A stretch of 64,000 bases of DNA, taken from positions 54,573 through 118,572 of the forward strand of contig NZ_JAQFWP010000015.1 of assembly GCF_027706745.1 (NCBI RefSeq), written 5' to 3'. Shown piece by piece: positions 1 through 10,452 of this stretch. Position numbers and translations under genes: made by a program. Under the pieces are notes generated by a model that searched no databases, had not been told where the DNA came from, and saw only the letters and a list, made by a program, of their open reading frames with translations. The DNA is from Nocardiopsis suaedae. GTDB taxonomy: Bacteria; Actinomycetota; Actinomycetes; Streptosporangiales; Streptosporangiaceae. Numbering within the stretch: position 1 is the first letter of the stretch; each line of letters starts with the position of its first letter.

Positions 1-185
1 GCGAGGCCGAGGTCGAGGCCTTCGCCCGGCTGCTGGGCACCCCCGTGCGGCGGCTGGCCACCATCGCCCACGGCGACGGGGTCTGCACCACCCACGTGAC
101 CCCGAGCGAACCCGCAGGCGCCGCAGAGGGCGCCGAGGACAGCACCAACGAATCAGGACGTCTGAGTCCAGGAGGATCCGCGTAA
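1..185 (+). CDS. sufR: SufR-type Fe-S regulator, C-terminal end only
   Basis: The last 60 residues of a protein whose start lies left of the window, in the frame beginning at base 3 and ending TAA at 183-185. The readable segment contains [16 protein letters not shown], which resembles the C-terminus of actinobacterial SufR, the winged-helix repressor that carries an Fe-S cluster and controls the suf operon. The stop overlaps the sufB ATG by one base (TAATG), so the two genes are translationally coupled. A hydrophilic tail of about 25 residues follows the conserved part. The DNA-binding domain is outside the window, so the assignment rests on this tail plus position directly before sufB. Confidence 0.75.
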   Translation, partial: EAEVEAFARLLGTPVRRLATIAHGDGVCTTHVTPSEPAGAAEGAEDSTNESGRLSPGGSA

Positions 186-1597
186 TGACGTCTATCGCGC
201 ACCCCGAGCTCGAAGGGCTCGGCACCTACGAGTACGGATGGGCCGACCCCGACACGGCCGGCGCCTCCGCTCGGCGCGGCCTGAACGAGGAGGTCGTCCG
301 CGACATTTCGGCCAAGAAGGATGAGCCGGAATGGATGCAGAAGGCCCGCCTCAAGGCGCTGAAGCTCTTCGACAAGAAGCCGATGCCCTCGTGGGGTGCC
401 GACCTGTCCGGGATCGACTTCGAGAAGATCAAGTACTTCGTCCGGTCGACCGAGCAGCAGGCCGCCTCGTGGGAGGACCTGCCCGAGGACATCAAGAACA
501 CCTACGACAAGCTGGGCATCCCCGAGGCCGAGAAGCAGCGCCTGGTCGCCGGTGTCGCCGCCCAGTACGAGTCGGAGGTCGTCTACCACCAGATCCGCGA
601 GGACCTGGAGGAGCAGGGCGTCCTCTTCCTGGACACCGACACCGCGCTGAAGGAGCACCCCGAGCTCTTCCAGGAGTACTTCGGCACGGTCATCCCGGCC
701 GGCGACAACAAGTTCTCCGCGCTCAACACCGCGGTCTGGAGCGGCGGGTCCTTCATCTACGTGCCCAAGGGCGTCCACGTGGAGATCCCGCTGCAGGCCT
801 ACTTCCGGATCAACACCGAGAACATGGGCCAGTTCGAGCGGACCCTGATCATCGTCGACGAGGGCGCCTACGTCCACTACGTCGAGGGCTGCACCGCGCC
901 GATCTACAAGACCGACTCGCTGCACTCGGCGGTCGTGGAGATCATCGTCAAGAAGAACGCGCGCTGCCGCTACACGACCATCCAGAACTGGTCGAACAAC
1001 GTCTTCAACCTGGTCACCAAGCGTGCCGTCGCCTACGAGGGCGCCACCATGGAGTGGATCGACGGCAACATCGGCTCCCAGGTCACCATGAAGTACCCCG
1101 CGGTGTACCTCATGGGCGAGCACGCCAAGGGCGAGACGCTCTCCATCGCCTTCGCCGGCGAGGGCCAGCACCAGGACACCGGCTCCAAGATGGTGCACTG
1201 CGCCCCCAACACCTCCTCCACCATCGTCTCCAAGTCGGTGGCCCGGAGCGGGGGCCGCGCCTCCTACCGGGGCCTGGTGCAGGTGCAGGAGGGCGCCGAC
1301 CGCGCCAAGTCCACGGTCAAGTGCGACGCGCTGCTGATCGACACCATCAGCCGCTCCGACACATACCCCTACAACGACATCCGCGAGGACGACACCGAGC
1401 TCGGCCACGAGGCCACGGTGTCCAAGGTCAGCGAGGACCAGCTCTTCTACCTGATGAGCCGCGGCATGGACGAGGACGAGGCCATGGCGATGATCGTGCG
1501 CGGGTTCGTCGAGCCCATCGCGCGCGAGCTGCCCATGGAGTACGCCCTGGAACTGAACCGGCTCATCGAGCTGCAGATGGAAGGAGCGGTTGGTTAA
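185..1597 (+). CDS. sufB: Fe-S cluster assembly scaffold protein SufB
   Basis: A 470-aa SufB, full length for the family. In the SufBC2D complex it is the scaffold on which a nascent Fe-S cluster is built from sulfur delivered by SufS/SufU, in the cytosol. Visible features are the family hallmarks [15 protein letters not shown] near residues 182-196, a long run of beta-helix strands, and the C-terminal stretch [16 protein letters not shown]. The ATG at 185 has an AGGAGG-like site just upstream and overlaps the sufR stop; its own stop (TAA, 1595-1597) overlaps the sufD ATG by one base. Expression is presumably set by SufR from a promoter outside the window. Confidence 0.97.
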   Translation: MTSIAHPELEGLGTYEYGWADPDTAGASARRGLNEEVVRDISAKKDEPEWMQKARLKALKLFDKKPMPSWGADLSGIDFEKIKYFVRSTEQQAASWEDLPEDIKNTYDKLGIPEAEKQRLVAGVAAQYESEVVYHQIREDLEEQGVLFLDTDTALKEHPELFQEYFGTVIPAGDNKFSALNTAVWSGGSFIYVPKGVHVEIPLQAYFRINTENMGQFERTLIIVDEGAYVHYVEGCTAPIYKTDSLHSAVVEIIVKKNARCRYTTIQNWSNNVFNLVTKRAVAYEGATMEWIDGNIGSQVTMKYPAVYLMGEHAKGETLSIAFAGEGQHQDTGSKMVHCAPNTSSTIVSKSVARSGGRASYRGLVQVQEGADRAKSTVKCDALLIDTISRSDTYPYNDIREDDTELGHEATVSKVSEDQLFYLMSRGMDEDEAMAMIVRGFVEPIARELPMEYALELNRLIELQMEGAVG

Positions 1598-2766
1598 TGG
1601 CCGGCCCGAACCTCGGAGTCAAGGAGCACAGCCACGGCGGCGAGCTCCCGATCTCCAAGCTGGACGTCCACGGGTCCTTCGACGTGGACGCGTTCCCGGT
1701 CCCCACGGGCCGGGAGGAGGAGTGGCGGTTCACGCCGCTGCGCCGTCTGCGCGGGCTGCACGACGGCCGCGACATCAAGGACGGCGGCGTCTCGGTCGAG
1801 GTGACCGCCCCTGAGGGCGTCACCCACGAGACCGTCGGCTCCGACGACCCGCGGCTGGGCACCACGTTCCTGCCCACCGACCGGGTGTCGGCGCTGGCCT
1901 TCCGCGACTTCGGCTCCTTCGGCGGCGCCACCGTGGTGACCGTCGCCAAGGACGCCCAGGTCGCCGAGCCCGCCTACATCAAGGTCACCGGCCAGAACCG
2001 GGGCGACGCCTACGGGCACATCCTGGTCCGCGCCGAAGCGCACTCCAAGGCCACCGTGGTCCTGGAGTACGCCGGTGAGGCGGTCTACGCCGACAACGTC
2101 GAGTTCGTCGTCGGGGACGGCGCCGAGCTGACCGTCATCAGCCTGCAGGACTGGAGCCGCGACGCGGTGCACGTGGGCCACCACTACACCAAGGTCGGCC
2201 GCGACGCCCGGTTCAAGAGCTTCGTGATCACCCTGGGCGGGGACCTGGTCCGCATGTCGCCCAAGGTCGGCTACACCGCCCCCGGCGGCGACGCCGAGCT
2301 GCACGGGCTCTACTTCACCGGCGACGGCCAGCACCACGAGCACCGCTCGCTGATCGACCACAACGTCTCCCACACCCGCAGCCGCGTCGAGTACAAGGGC
2401 GCGCTGAGCGGCGAGGGCGCGCACGGCGTGTGGATCGGCGACGTGATCATCGGCGAGGGCACCGAGGGCACCGACTCCTACGAGTACAACCGGAACCTCG
2501 CGCTGACCGACGGCACCCGGGTGGACTCGGTCCCCAACCTGGAGATCTTCACCGGCGAGGTGGAGGGGGCCGGGCACGCCAGCGCCAGCGGGCGGCTCGA
2601 CGAGATCCACCTGTTCTACCTGCGCTCGCGCGGCATCCCGGAGGACGAGGCCCGCCGCCTGGTCATCCGCGGCTACTTCGCCGAGCTCATCGGCCGGATC
2701 GACGTGCCCGAGCTGCGCGAGCGGATCATGGCCGAGGTCGAGGAGAAGCTGGCCGAGCATGAGTGA
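1597..2766 (+). CDS. sufD: Fe-S cluster assembly protein SufD
   Basis: A 389-aa SufD, the SufB paralogue that completes the SufBC2D scaffold and is needed for iron acquisition during cluster assembly. The frame stays open far upstream inside sufB because of GC bias. The ATG at 1597 is preferred because it overlaps the sufB stop, follows a GGAGCGG stretch, and is where a sufD-like N-terminus ([15 protein letters not shown]) begins. The C-terminal family signature is clear (LDEIHLFYLRSRGIPEDEA), parallel to the RGMDEDEA segment of SufB. The last bases overlap the following Rieske gene by eight. Confidence 0.96.
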   Translation: MAGPNLGVKEHSHGGELPISKLDVHGSFDVDAFPVPTGREEEWRFTPLRRLRGLHDGRDIKDGGVSVEVTAPEGVTHETVGSDDPRLGTTFLPTDRVSALAFRDFGSFGGATVVTVAKDAQVAEPAYIKVTGQNRGDAYGHILVRAEAHSKATVVLEYAGEAVYADNVEFVVGDGAELTVISLQDWSRDAVHVGHHYTKVGRDARFKSFVITLGGDLVRMSPKVGYTAPGGDAELHGLYFTGDGQHHEHRSLIDHNVSHTRSRVEYKGALSGEGAHGVWIGDVIIGEGTEGTDSYEYNRNLALTDGTRVDSVPNLEIFTGEVEGAGHASASGRLDEIHLFYLRSRGIPEDEARRLVIRGYFAELIGRIDVPELRERIMAEVEEKLAEHE

Positions 2767-3088
2767 GGGCACCTTCACCCGGGTCTGCGCGCTGGGCGAC
2801 CTCCCCGAGGAGGGGGCGCTCGGCGTGGAGGTCGGAGGCACCCCGGTGGCGGTGGTGCGCAGCGAGGGCGAGGTGTACGCGATCAGCGACATCTGCTCGC
2901 ACGCCGAGGTCAACCTGTCGGAGGGCGAGGTCGAGGACGGCACCATCGAGTGCTGGCTGCACGGCTCCTGCTTCGAGCTGACCTCCGGCAAGCCGATCAA
3001 CCCGCCCGCCGTCCAGGCGGTGCCCACCTACGCAGTCAAGATCGACGGCGACGACGTCCTCGTCTCGCTGGACACCACGAGTTCCTGA
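2759..3088 (+). CDS. Rieske-type [2Fe-2S] ferredoxin of the suf operon
   Basis: A 109-aa single-domain Rieske protein. The ligand motifs are complete: C46-S-H48 and C65-W-L-H68, spaced as in the small non-heme-iron oxygenase ferredoxins. It starts at an ATG inside the end of sufD (8-base overlap) and is followed closely by sufC, so it belongs to the operon. A Rieske ferredoxin between sufD and sufC is common in actinobacterial suf operons; it is usually assumed to supply electrons to cluster assembly or to be an early client, but its role is not settled. No signal peptide; cytosolic. Confidence 0.93.
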   Translation: MSEGTFTRVCALGDLPEEGALGVEVGGTPVAVVRSEGEVYAISDICSHAEVNLSEGEVEDGTIECWLHGSCFELTSGKPINPPAVQAVPTYAVKIDGDDVLVSLDTTSS

Positions 3089-3100
3089 GGCTTGAAACAG

Positions 3101-5154
<2,054 letters not shown>

Positions 5155-5167
5155 GAAGGGCCGGAAC

Positions 5168-5665
5168 ATGCGCTTGGACGCGATGTACCAGGAGATCATC
5201 CTGGACCACTACCGCAACCCGCACAACAAGGGGCTGCGGGAGCCCTTCGAGGGAGAGGCCCACCACATCAACCCCACCTGCGGGGACGAGGTGACGCTGC
5301 GGGTGCACTTGGCGCCCGGCTCCGGCGAGGGGGGCGCGGCGAAGGTCGCCGACGTGTCCTACGACAGCATGGGCTGCTCCATCAGCCAGGCCAGCGCGTC
5401 GGTCATGACCGACCTGCTGATCGGGCGGACGGTGGACGAGGGCTTGGAGATGCTCGACGCCTTCAACGAGCTCATGCACTCCAAGGGCCAGGGCGAGCCG
5501 GACGAGGACGTCCTGGAGGACGCGGTGGCGTTCGCCGGGGTGTCGAAATACCCTGCCCGTATCAAGTGCGCCCTGCTCGCCTGGATGGCGTGGAAGGACG
5601 CGACCGTGCAATCCCTGGGAAGCGACCCCCGTGCGGACGGGGACGGACCGGAGAGTGGCTCATGA
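5168..5665 (+). CDS. sufU: Zinc-dependent sulfurtransferase SufU
   Basis: A 165-aa IscU-like SufU. Family knowledge: SufU uses a bound zinc to swap a ligand with SufS and accept its persulfide. The three cysteines expected for this are present, in INPTCGDEV, DSMGCSIS and RIKCALLAWMAW. The N-terminal MYQEIILDHYRNPHNKG is a strong family signature. An AGGAAGGG site precedes the ATG. The end overlaps the next gene by four bases (ATGA). The C-terminal ~15 residues are a variable hydrophilic tail. Confidence 0.95.
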   Translation: MRLDAMYQEIILDHYRNPHNKGLREPFEGEAHHINPTCGDEVTLRVHLAPGSGEGGAAKVADVSYDSMGCSISQASASVMTDLLIGRTVDEGLEMLDAFNELMHSKGQGEPDEDVLEDAVAFAGVSKYPARIKCALLAWMAWKDATVQSLGSDPRADGDGPESGS

Positions 5666-6036
5666 GTGAGAACGAGACCGCGGCCCCGGAGCAGGCGGTC
5701 CAGGGCGGGCCGGGCGAGGGGCTGGGCCAGGAGGCCCTGGCCGAGGAGATCGGCGAGGCCCTCAAGGACGTCATCGACCCCGAGCTGGGCGTCAACGTCG
5801 TCGACCTGGGCCTGCTGTACGGGGTGAACGCCGACGATGCCAGCATCACCCTGGACATGACCCTGACCAGCGCCGCGTGCCCGCTGACCGACGTCATCGA
5901 GGACCAGGCCACCAGCGCCCTGGACGAGTTCGGCCGCGAGGTCAAGATCAACTGGGTCTGGATGCCCCCGTGGGGCCCGGACAAGATCACCGAGGACGGC
6001 CGCGACCAGCTGAGGATGCTGGGCTTCAACGTCTGA
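5662..6036 (+). CDS. sufT: SufT-type Fe-S assembly factor (MIP18/DUF59)
   Basis: A 124-aa DUF59 protein closing the suf operon. Such proteins (PaaD/SufT/MIP18) help mature Fe-S clients. The core motif DPELGVNVVDLGLLYGV and the cysteine in TSAACPLTDVI are present. The ATG at 5662 overlaps the sufU stop; the frame is open further upstream but that part is a GC shadow of sufU. The first ~25 residues are a low-complexity acidic leader. An inverted repeat that could end the operon lies about 90 bp downstream. Confidence 0.93.
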   Translation: MSENETAAPEQAVQGGPGEGLGQEALAEEIGEALKDVIDPELGVNVVDLGLLYGVNADDASITLDMTLTSAACPLTDVIEDQATSALDEFGREVKINWVWMPPWGPDKITEDGRDQLRMLGFNV

Positions 6037-6128
6037 GAGGTCCGGGGGAGAGCCCCCGCCGGACCGACCTCCCTCAGGAGCGGACACCGAGGGCCGGGAC
6101 GCCGAAAGGCGCCCCGGCCCTTCCCTTT

Positions 6129-6200
6129 CCCGCGATGATCTCGACGGAAGTGCTGTCACAACCGCCGGAATGACACCACTCCCGTCGAGATCATCGCGGG
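6129..6200. repeat. Exact 19-bp inverted repeat containing GATGATCTCGACGG
   Basis: Bases 6129-6147 and 6182-6200 are exact reverse complements, with a 34-base spacer. The repeat lies in the 184-bp gap between convergent sufT and the minus-strand gene at 6221, so it may act as a bidirectional transcription terminator. It lacks a T-run on either side. A second, different inverted repeat that shares the GATCTCG core lies at 20448-20509, also between convergent genes, which suggests a dispersed intergenic element family. Confidence 0.7.
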
Positions 6201-6220
6201 TGGGGCCGACAGCGGAGCGG

Positions 6221-8287
6221 TCAGTGCGGGGCGGCCAGGCTCTGGCGCAGTTCCTCGGCGATGTCCTCGTCTCCGCGCTGGGAGAGCATGTCCAGCAGCT
6301 TCCGCGGGTCCGGCCCGGGGTCCTCCTCCTCGGTGATCCTGCGGGCGATGATCCGCAGCGCCTCGTCGGTCGGGGCCGGGGCGGTGTAGCCGATCAGGTG
6401 CAGCGCCCTGCCCGTCGGGCCGTGGCCGCCCAGGTCGGCGGCGGGCAGGCGGCGGGCGTCGAGGCGGTCGCCGTCCACGGTGATGAACACCCGGTCGCCG
6501 GGCTGGGCCGAGAGCCGCCGCAGCAGCGGCCGCAGGGAGTCGAAGGCCGCCTCGTCCCGCCACACCAGCACCAGCAGGTCGGCGCCGGGCGCGGTCAGGC
6601 ACAGCAGGCGCCCCGGCTGCAGCCCCAGGTGGGTCGCGTACCCCGGGGGCACGGTCACCGGGGCGCCGTTGAGGTGCTCCGGTCCGATGTCCACCCGGTG
6701 CCACCACCGCCCGTCCGGCGCGCGGAAGCACCGCGGCGAGGTCGCCACCCCCGGCGGGGCGGGCGCGGCGGCGGCCACGCCCGGGGCCTCCGGCCGATCC
6801 GCCCCCGCCTCGTGCGCGGCGCCCGGCCGCCGGCGGATCGGCAGCCCGCCCGCGGTGGTCGAGCCGTCCTCCTCCGACAGCTCCGAGCGGCCGCCGAAGG
6901 CGGGCGCCGGGGCGGGGCCCTCGGGCGGCAGCGACGGGTCGATCAGCACCCGCCCGTCGCGCAGCTCGATGCCCGGCGTGCTCTGCAGCCACGCCCGCAG
7001 CGACCGGCGGCGGATCCCGATCCGGTCCAGCCGCACCGCCGCGTCGTCCAGGGTCGGGGCGTCCCCCAGCATCTCCCGCGTCTGCCAGCGCATCCGCTCG
7101 GGGTCGTCGGCCACCAGCCACCCGTTGTGCAGCCGCCGGTCGGTGAAGAAGGTGATGAGCACCCGCCACAGCGGCGCCTTCAGCGACGGCACCGTGACCG
7201 GGTGGTCGGGGTGGGCCCCGATGAGCGTGTCGATGGTGGTGGCCGCGCCGAGCTCCTCGGACAGCTCCCGCAGGTGCCGGGTGACCGGCTCGCCCCCGGA
7301 CGAGGACAGCCACTGCAGCAGCCGCTCCTCCACACTGCGCTGGGCGTTGCGGATGTCCCCGATGTCGGCGCCGCTCTGGTCGGCGAGCAGGCGGATGCTG
7401 ATCGGGTCGGCCGCGAACAGCCGCTCGGCGGCGACCGTGCGCTCCAGCGGGCTCCACCCGCGGAGGAACTCCTCCAGCAGGTCCACCATCGGGTGGGCGC
7501 CCAGCCCCGCCCCGTCCCCGGCCCCGTCGGCGTCGCGGGAGGGTGCCCGCTCGGCCCCGTGGTCGGGCTCCTGCGGCTGTTCCCGCTCCTGCTCGCGGGC
7601 GTGCTGGTTGCGCAGCGCGCGCAGGGTGCGGATGGCCCGCGTCGCAGGGCTCTGCGGCACGTCGGCGCCGCCCCGCCCGGGCGCGGACACCGCCTCGGGC
7701 GGCGGCCCCTCCTCCAGGTCGGCGCCGGTGGCCGCGGACAGGTACGCCAGGGCGCGGCGGACCCGGTCCGGGGCGCCGTCGGGCAGCCAGTGGGCGACCG
7801 TGCGCACCGCCTCGATCATCAGCGCGGGCGAGGGCAGCGGCCCGGTGCGCGCCGCCTCGCCGCAGAACGGGCGCAGCGCCTGCCAGACGGCCGAGCCGAT
7901 CACCTCGACCGGCCCGCAGTCGGCGGGGAAGGGCCAGTCGGCCACGGCCGAGGGGGGCGCCCCGATGAGGGTCCCCCAGTCGCCGGCGGTCGCCAGGAGG
8001 GCGCCGCGCACCGGTTCGGCGACCTCGTCGAGGTCCACCGGCAGGGCGCGCAGCACCGGCAGGAAGTCGCCGACGGGTATGTGGTCCCAGTACTCGGACA
8101 TGAGCAGCGCGAGGTTGTGCGCGAGCCACGGCGGCCCGGCGATGTCCAGCGCGCGCGGCAGCGGCAGTGACCGCCACCAGCCGTCGACCAGGCGGCTGTG
8201 CCCCAGGTAGGGCGTGAGGTCCTCAGGGCGGCTCCAGCGCAGCGCCGGGGCCAGGTCGGTCAGGCAGATCGGGGAGATGGCGTTCAT
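6221..8287 (-). CDS. Large hypothetical protein with a sigma-region-4-like helical segment
   Basis: A 688-aa protein I do not recognise. It begins MNAISPICLTDLAPAL. Residues 1-200 are mostly helical and rich in Trp and Pro. A charged, low-complexity linker follows at about 215-260. Then comes a segment WSPLERTVAAERLFAADP...LADQSGADIGDIRNAQ whose shape resembles sigma-70 region 4 or another helix-turn-helix. A Pro/Ala-rich linker leads to a C-terminal block with FRAPDGRWWHRVDIG and DRVFITVDGDRLDARRLPAADL, and a final acidic helix. There is no signal peptide or membrane segment. It stands alone, convergent with the suf operon. A DNA-binding or sensing role is only a guess. Confidence 0.7.
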   Translation of the reverse strand: MNAISPICLTDLAPALRWSRPEDLTPYLGHSRLVDGWWRSLPLPRALDIAGPPWLAHNLALLMSEYWDHIPVGDFLPVLRALPVDLDEVAEPVRGALLATAGDWGTLIGAPPSAVADWPFPADCGPVEVIGSAVWQALRPFCGEAARTGPLPSPALMIEAVRTVAHWLPDGAPDRVRRALAYLSAATGADLEEGPPPEAVSAPGRGGADVPQSPATRAIRTLRALRNQHAREQEREQPQEPDHGAERAPSRDADGAGDGAGLGAHPMVDLLEEFLRGWSPLERTVAAERLFAADPISIRLLADQSGADIGDIRNAQRSVEERLLQWLSSSGGEPVTRHLRELSEELGAATTIDTLIGAHPDHPVTVPSLKAPLWRVLITFFTDRRLHNGWLVADDPERMRWQTREMLGDAPTLDDAAVRLDRIGIRRRSLRAWLQSTPGIELRDGRVLIDPSLPPEGPAPAPAFGGRSELSEEDGSTTAGGLPIRRRPGAAHEAGADRPEAPGVAAAAPAPPGVATSPRCFRAPDGRWWHRVDIGPEHLNGAPVTVPPGYATHLGLQPGRLLCLTAPGADLLVLVWRDEAAFDSLRPLLRRLSAQPGDRVFITVDGDRLDARRLPAADLGGHGPTGRALHLIGYTAPAPTDEALRIIARRITEEEDPGPDPRKLLDMLSQRGDEDIAEELRQSLAAPH

Positions 8288-8619
8288 CCGCGGTGGACCT
8301 CGACCTCCAGGGGTACGGCGCAGGGACGTGGGCCGCCGCAGGGAGCCGGAGCGGTCGGCCGGTGTTCCACTTTATGCGCCCTTGCCGGATTCGGTGCCCG
8401 CTGTCCTGCGACTGCCTGGGCCGGCGGGGGACACGGGCGCCCAGCGCGCCCGCGGGTGATCGTACGTCGGCGCGGCGCGGAAGGGTAGGGCGCGGCCGCC
8501 GGACGGCCGCATCCCCGCTGTGCGCAGGACCCCGCGGACTCCCGGAAGCGGGCGGGAGCACGGCCCGGAGGCGCACCGGGGCCCAGTTCCCCGGGCCGGT
8601 GCGCCTCCGGGCGCCGGAG
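8288..8619. other. Non-coding gap upstream of the 688-aa gene
   Basis: This 332-bp stretch separates two minus-strand genes. Its right end holds the hairpin at 8565-8610 that probably ends the SseB-family gene. The left part should carry the promoter of the gene starting at 8287, but I see no convincing -35/-10 pair. Open frames here are GC shadows without recognisable content. Confidence 0.5.
8565..8610 (-). terminator. Hairpin after the SseB-family gene
   Basis: CCGGAGGCGCACCGGGGCCC (8565-8584) pairs with GGGCCGGTGCGCCTCCGG (8593-8610), with one bulge, around an eight-base loop. It starts 10 bases past the stop of the minus-strand gene at 8620, the usual place for an actinobacterial terminator. 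No T-run follows, as is common in very GC-rich genomes. Confidence 0.65.
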
Positions 8620-9096
8620 TCACTCCCCGGCCAGAGTGGCGACCATCTCCGCCGGTACCGGAACGCTCGGCCCGTTTCCGGGGTTGACCGCCAGTCCCAC
8701 CCCTTCGGGCAGCGCGGAGGCCAGGTCGCGCACGGCCAGCACCGCGCACGGCACCTCCGCGCTCCGCTCGTCGTACTGGGAGCGGGAGGTGAACACGGGG
8801 ATGTACACGCGGCCCTCCAGCTCCAGCGACGGCAGGGCGATGGACCCGTCCTGCTGGGTCCCCGACCCCTCGGGCACGGGCACCCAGACGCTGCCCTCGG
8901 CGAAGGCGGACAGGAACGCCCGCACGGCGCCGCCCGCCTCGGGGCCGCCCGCCTCCGCGCCGTCCTCACCGGAGCCGTCCGCGGCCCCGGCGGTCTCGGC
9001 CTCGGCCGGGGCGTCCCGCAGGGCCCGCCCGAGGGCCTCCTCGACCGGGTTGGCGGGGAACCCGGCGTCCGCGTCTGCGCTGTCGTTGCTGGTCAT
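8620..9096 (-). CDS. SseB-family protein
   Basis: A 158-aa protein with an SseB-type domain in its C-terminal two thirds. Matching pieces are VRAFLSAFAEGSVWVPVP, the strands LEGRVYIPVFTSRSQYDE, and the closing block LPEGVGLAVNPGNGPSVPVP, which is highly characteristic. SseB domains are small cytosolic domains named after an enterobacterial enhancer-of-sensitivity protein; in actinobacteria they usually stand alone and their function is unknown. The first ~60 residues are an acidic Ala/Gly/Glu-rich leader. It is divergent from the SGNH hydrolase. Confidence 0.85.
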   Translation of the reverse strand: MTSNDSADADAGFPANPVEEALGRALRDAPAEAETAGAADGSGEDGAEAGGPEAGGAVRAFLSAFAEGSVWVPVPEGSGTQQDGSIALPSLELEGRVYIPVFTSRSQYDERSAEVPCAVLAVRDLASALPEGVGLAVNPGNGPSVPVPAEMVATLAGE

Positions 9097-9367
9097 GGGG
9101 TGAGATGCCCGTCTCTTCTCGGGTGCGCCGCCGGGGGCTGCGCCAGGTCACGGTCGGGACCTCCGCCGGTCTCGGTCAGGCGTCGCCCCGGCCCGGCGTC
9201 GGCGGTCGGCGGTATGCTTGTCGGGCACGCCGTACCCCTGCCTTTCTCCTTTGACACGTGCTCGTCGGTGTTGCGAGAGGCACACGTGGCGGTCCTCCGC
9301 AAGCGCGTGCTCCGTCCCCGATCCCGACGCGGCGTGCCGCGCGTCAACGCCCGAGTCCGCATGATAG

Positions 9368-10375
9368 GTGGAAGTGACTGACCTGCAGATGAATCCCCCT
9401 GGAGGAGAGCGGGCGGAGGGACCGGCGGTCGTCCGCTCCTACATGGCCATCGGCGACAGCCTGACCGAGGGGCTGGAGGACGTCGCACCCGACGGGGGCT
9501 ACCGGGGCTTCGCCGACCGCCTGGCCGAGCACCTGTCCGCGGACGAGCCCCGGTTCCGGTACGCCAACCTCGCGGTGCGCGGGCGGCGGATGCGGCACAT
9601 CACCGGCGAGCAGCTCGACCGCGTGCTGGAGGAGCGCCCCGACCTGGTGACCGTGCACGCGGGCGGCAACGACGTGCTGCGCCCCGGCACCGACCTGGAC
9701 GCCCTCGCCGCCCAGCTGGAGCAGGCGGTGCTGACCATGCGGCGGGCCGGCGTCCGGGTGGTGCTGCTGTCCGGGCACGACACCGGCTGGGTGCCGGTGC
9801 TGCGCATCTACCGCGGGCGCATCGCGGTGTTCAGCATGCACCTGCGCGCCATGGCCGAGCGCACCGGCGCCGACATCGTCGACCTGTGGTCGATGGAGGC
9901 GCTGAACGACCCCCGCGCCTGGAACGAGGACCGGCTGCACTTCAACGGCGACGGCCACCGGATCGTGGCGGCCCGCATCGCCGAGGTGCTCGGGCAGCCG
10001 ATGGGCCCACGCGACCTGTGGGCGCGGCCGTGGGAGACCCCGACGGTGCGCCTGCCGCGGATCCTGCGCCGGCGCGAGCACATGCGCTGGGCCCGCGAGT
10101 ACCTGGTGCCGTGGCTGGGGCGGCGGGCCATGGGCCGCTCCTCCGGCGACGGCCGCGAGCCCAAGCGCCCGGAGCTGGCGCCGTTCCAGCCCCCGCCCTG
10201 GGCCGAGCGCGCCCCGGGGGAGAAGGTGAACGGCGCCCGGCCCGGAGGGGCGGGCGCGGTCGGCGGGGCGGACGGCGCAACCCCGCGGGTCAACGGCTCG
10301 GCGAACGGCACGGCGAACGGCACGGCGCGCGTGCCCGACACCGCCCCGGTGGACGAGGCGGCCCCCGAGGCCTGA
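9368..10375 (+). CDS. SGNH/GDSL-family esterase-lipase
   Basis: A 335-aa SGNH hydrolase. All catalytic blocks are visible: GDSLTEG with the nucleophile near residue 31, the block I glycine region, AGGNDVL carrying the oxyanion Asn, and the C-terminal D-x-x-H in EDRLHFNGDGH. The catalytic domain ends near residue 225. About 110 residues follow that are Arg-, Pro-, Gly- and Asn-rich, with an NGSANGTANGTA repeat and no recognisable domain. No signal peptide is seen, so it is probably intracellular. The start is uncertain: GTG 9368 gives the longest form; ATG 9389 or ATG 9443 are possible. The substrate cannot be told from sequence. Confidence 0.88.
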   Translation: MEVTDLQMNPPGGERAEGPAVVRSYMAIGDSLTEGLEDVAPDGGYRGFADRLAEHLSADEPRFRYANLAVRGRRMRHITGEQLDRVLEERPDLVTVHAGGNDVLRPGTDLDALAAQLEQAVLTMRRAGVRVVLLSGHDTGWVPVLRIYRGRIAVFSMHLRAMAERTGADIVDLWSMEALNDPRAWNEDRLHFNGDGHRIVAARIAEVLGQPMGPRDLWARPWETPTVRLPRILRRREHMRWAREYLVPWLGRRAMGRSSGDGREPKRPELAPFQPPPWAERAPGEKVNGARPGGAGAVGGADGATPRVNGSANGTANGTARVPDTAPVDEAAPEA

Positions 10376-10393
10376 CGCCGGCCGGAAACGGGA

Positions 10394-10433
10394 AAAGGGG
10401 CCCACCGGCCGCGCGCGGCCGGTGGGCCCCTTT
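10394..10433. terminator. Perfect bidirectional terminator hairpin
   Basis: A perfect palindrome: the 20-base arm at 10394-10413 (AAAGGGGCCCACCGGCCGCG) pairs with 10414-10433. It has A/T-rich ends on both sides and lies between the convergent SGNH hydrolase and fabF. It can therefore end transcription in both directions. Confidence 0.9.
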
Positions 10434-10452
10434 CGATCGCTGTACCGGCGCC

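Noticed and set aside
331..1596. Upstream extension of the sufD frame across sufB
   Set aside because: The sequence before residue 422 is Arg/Pro/Gly-rich and overlaps all of sufB; the true start is the ATG that overlaps the sufB stop.
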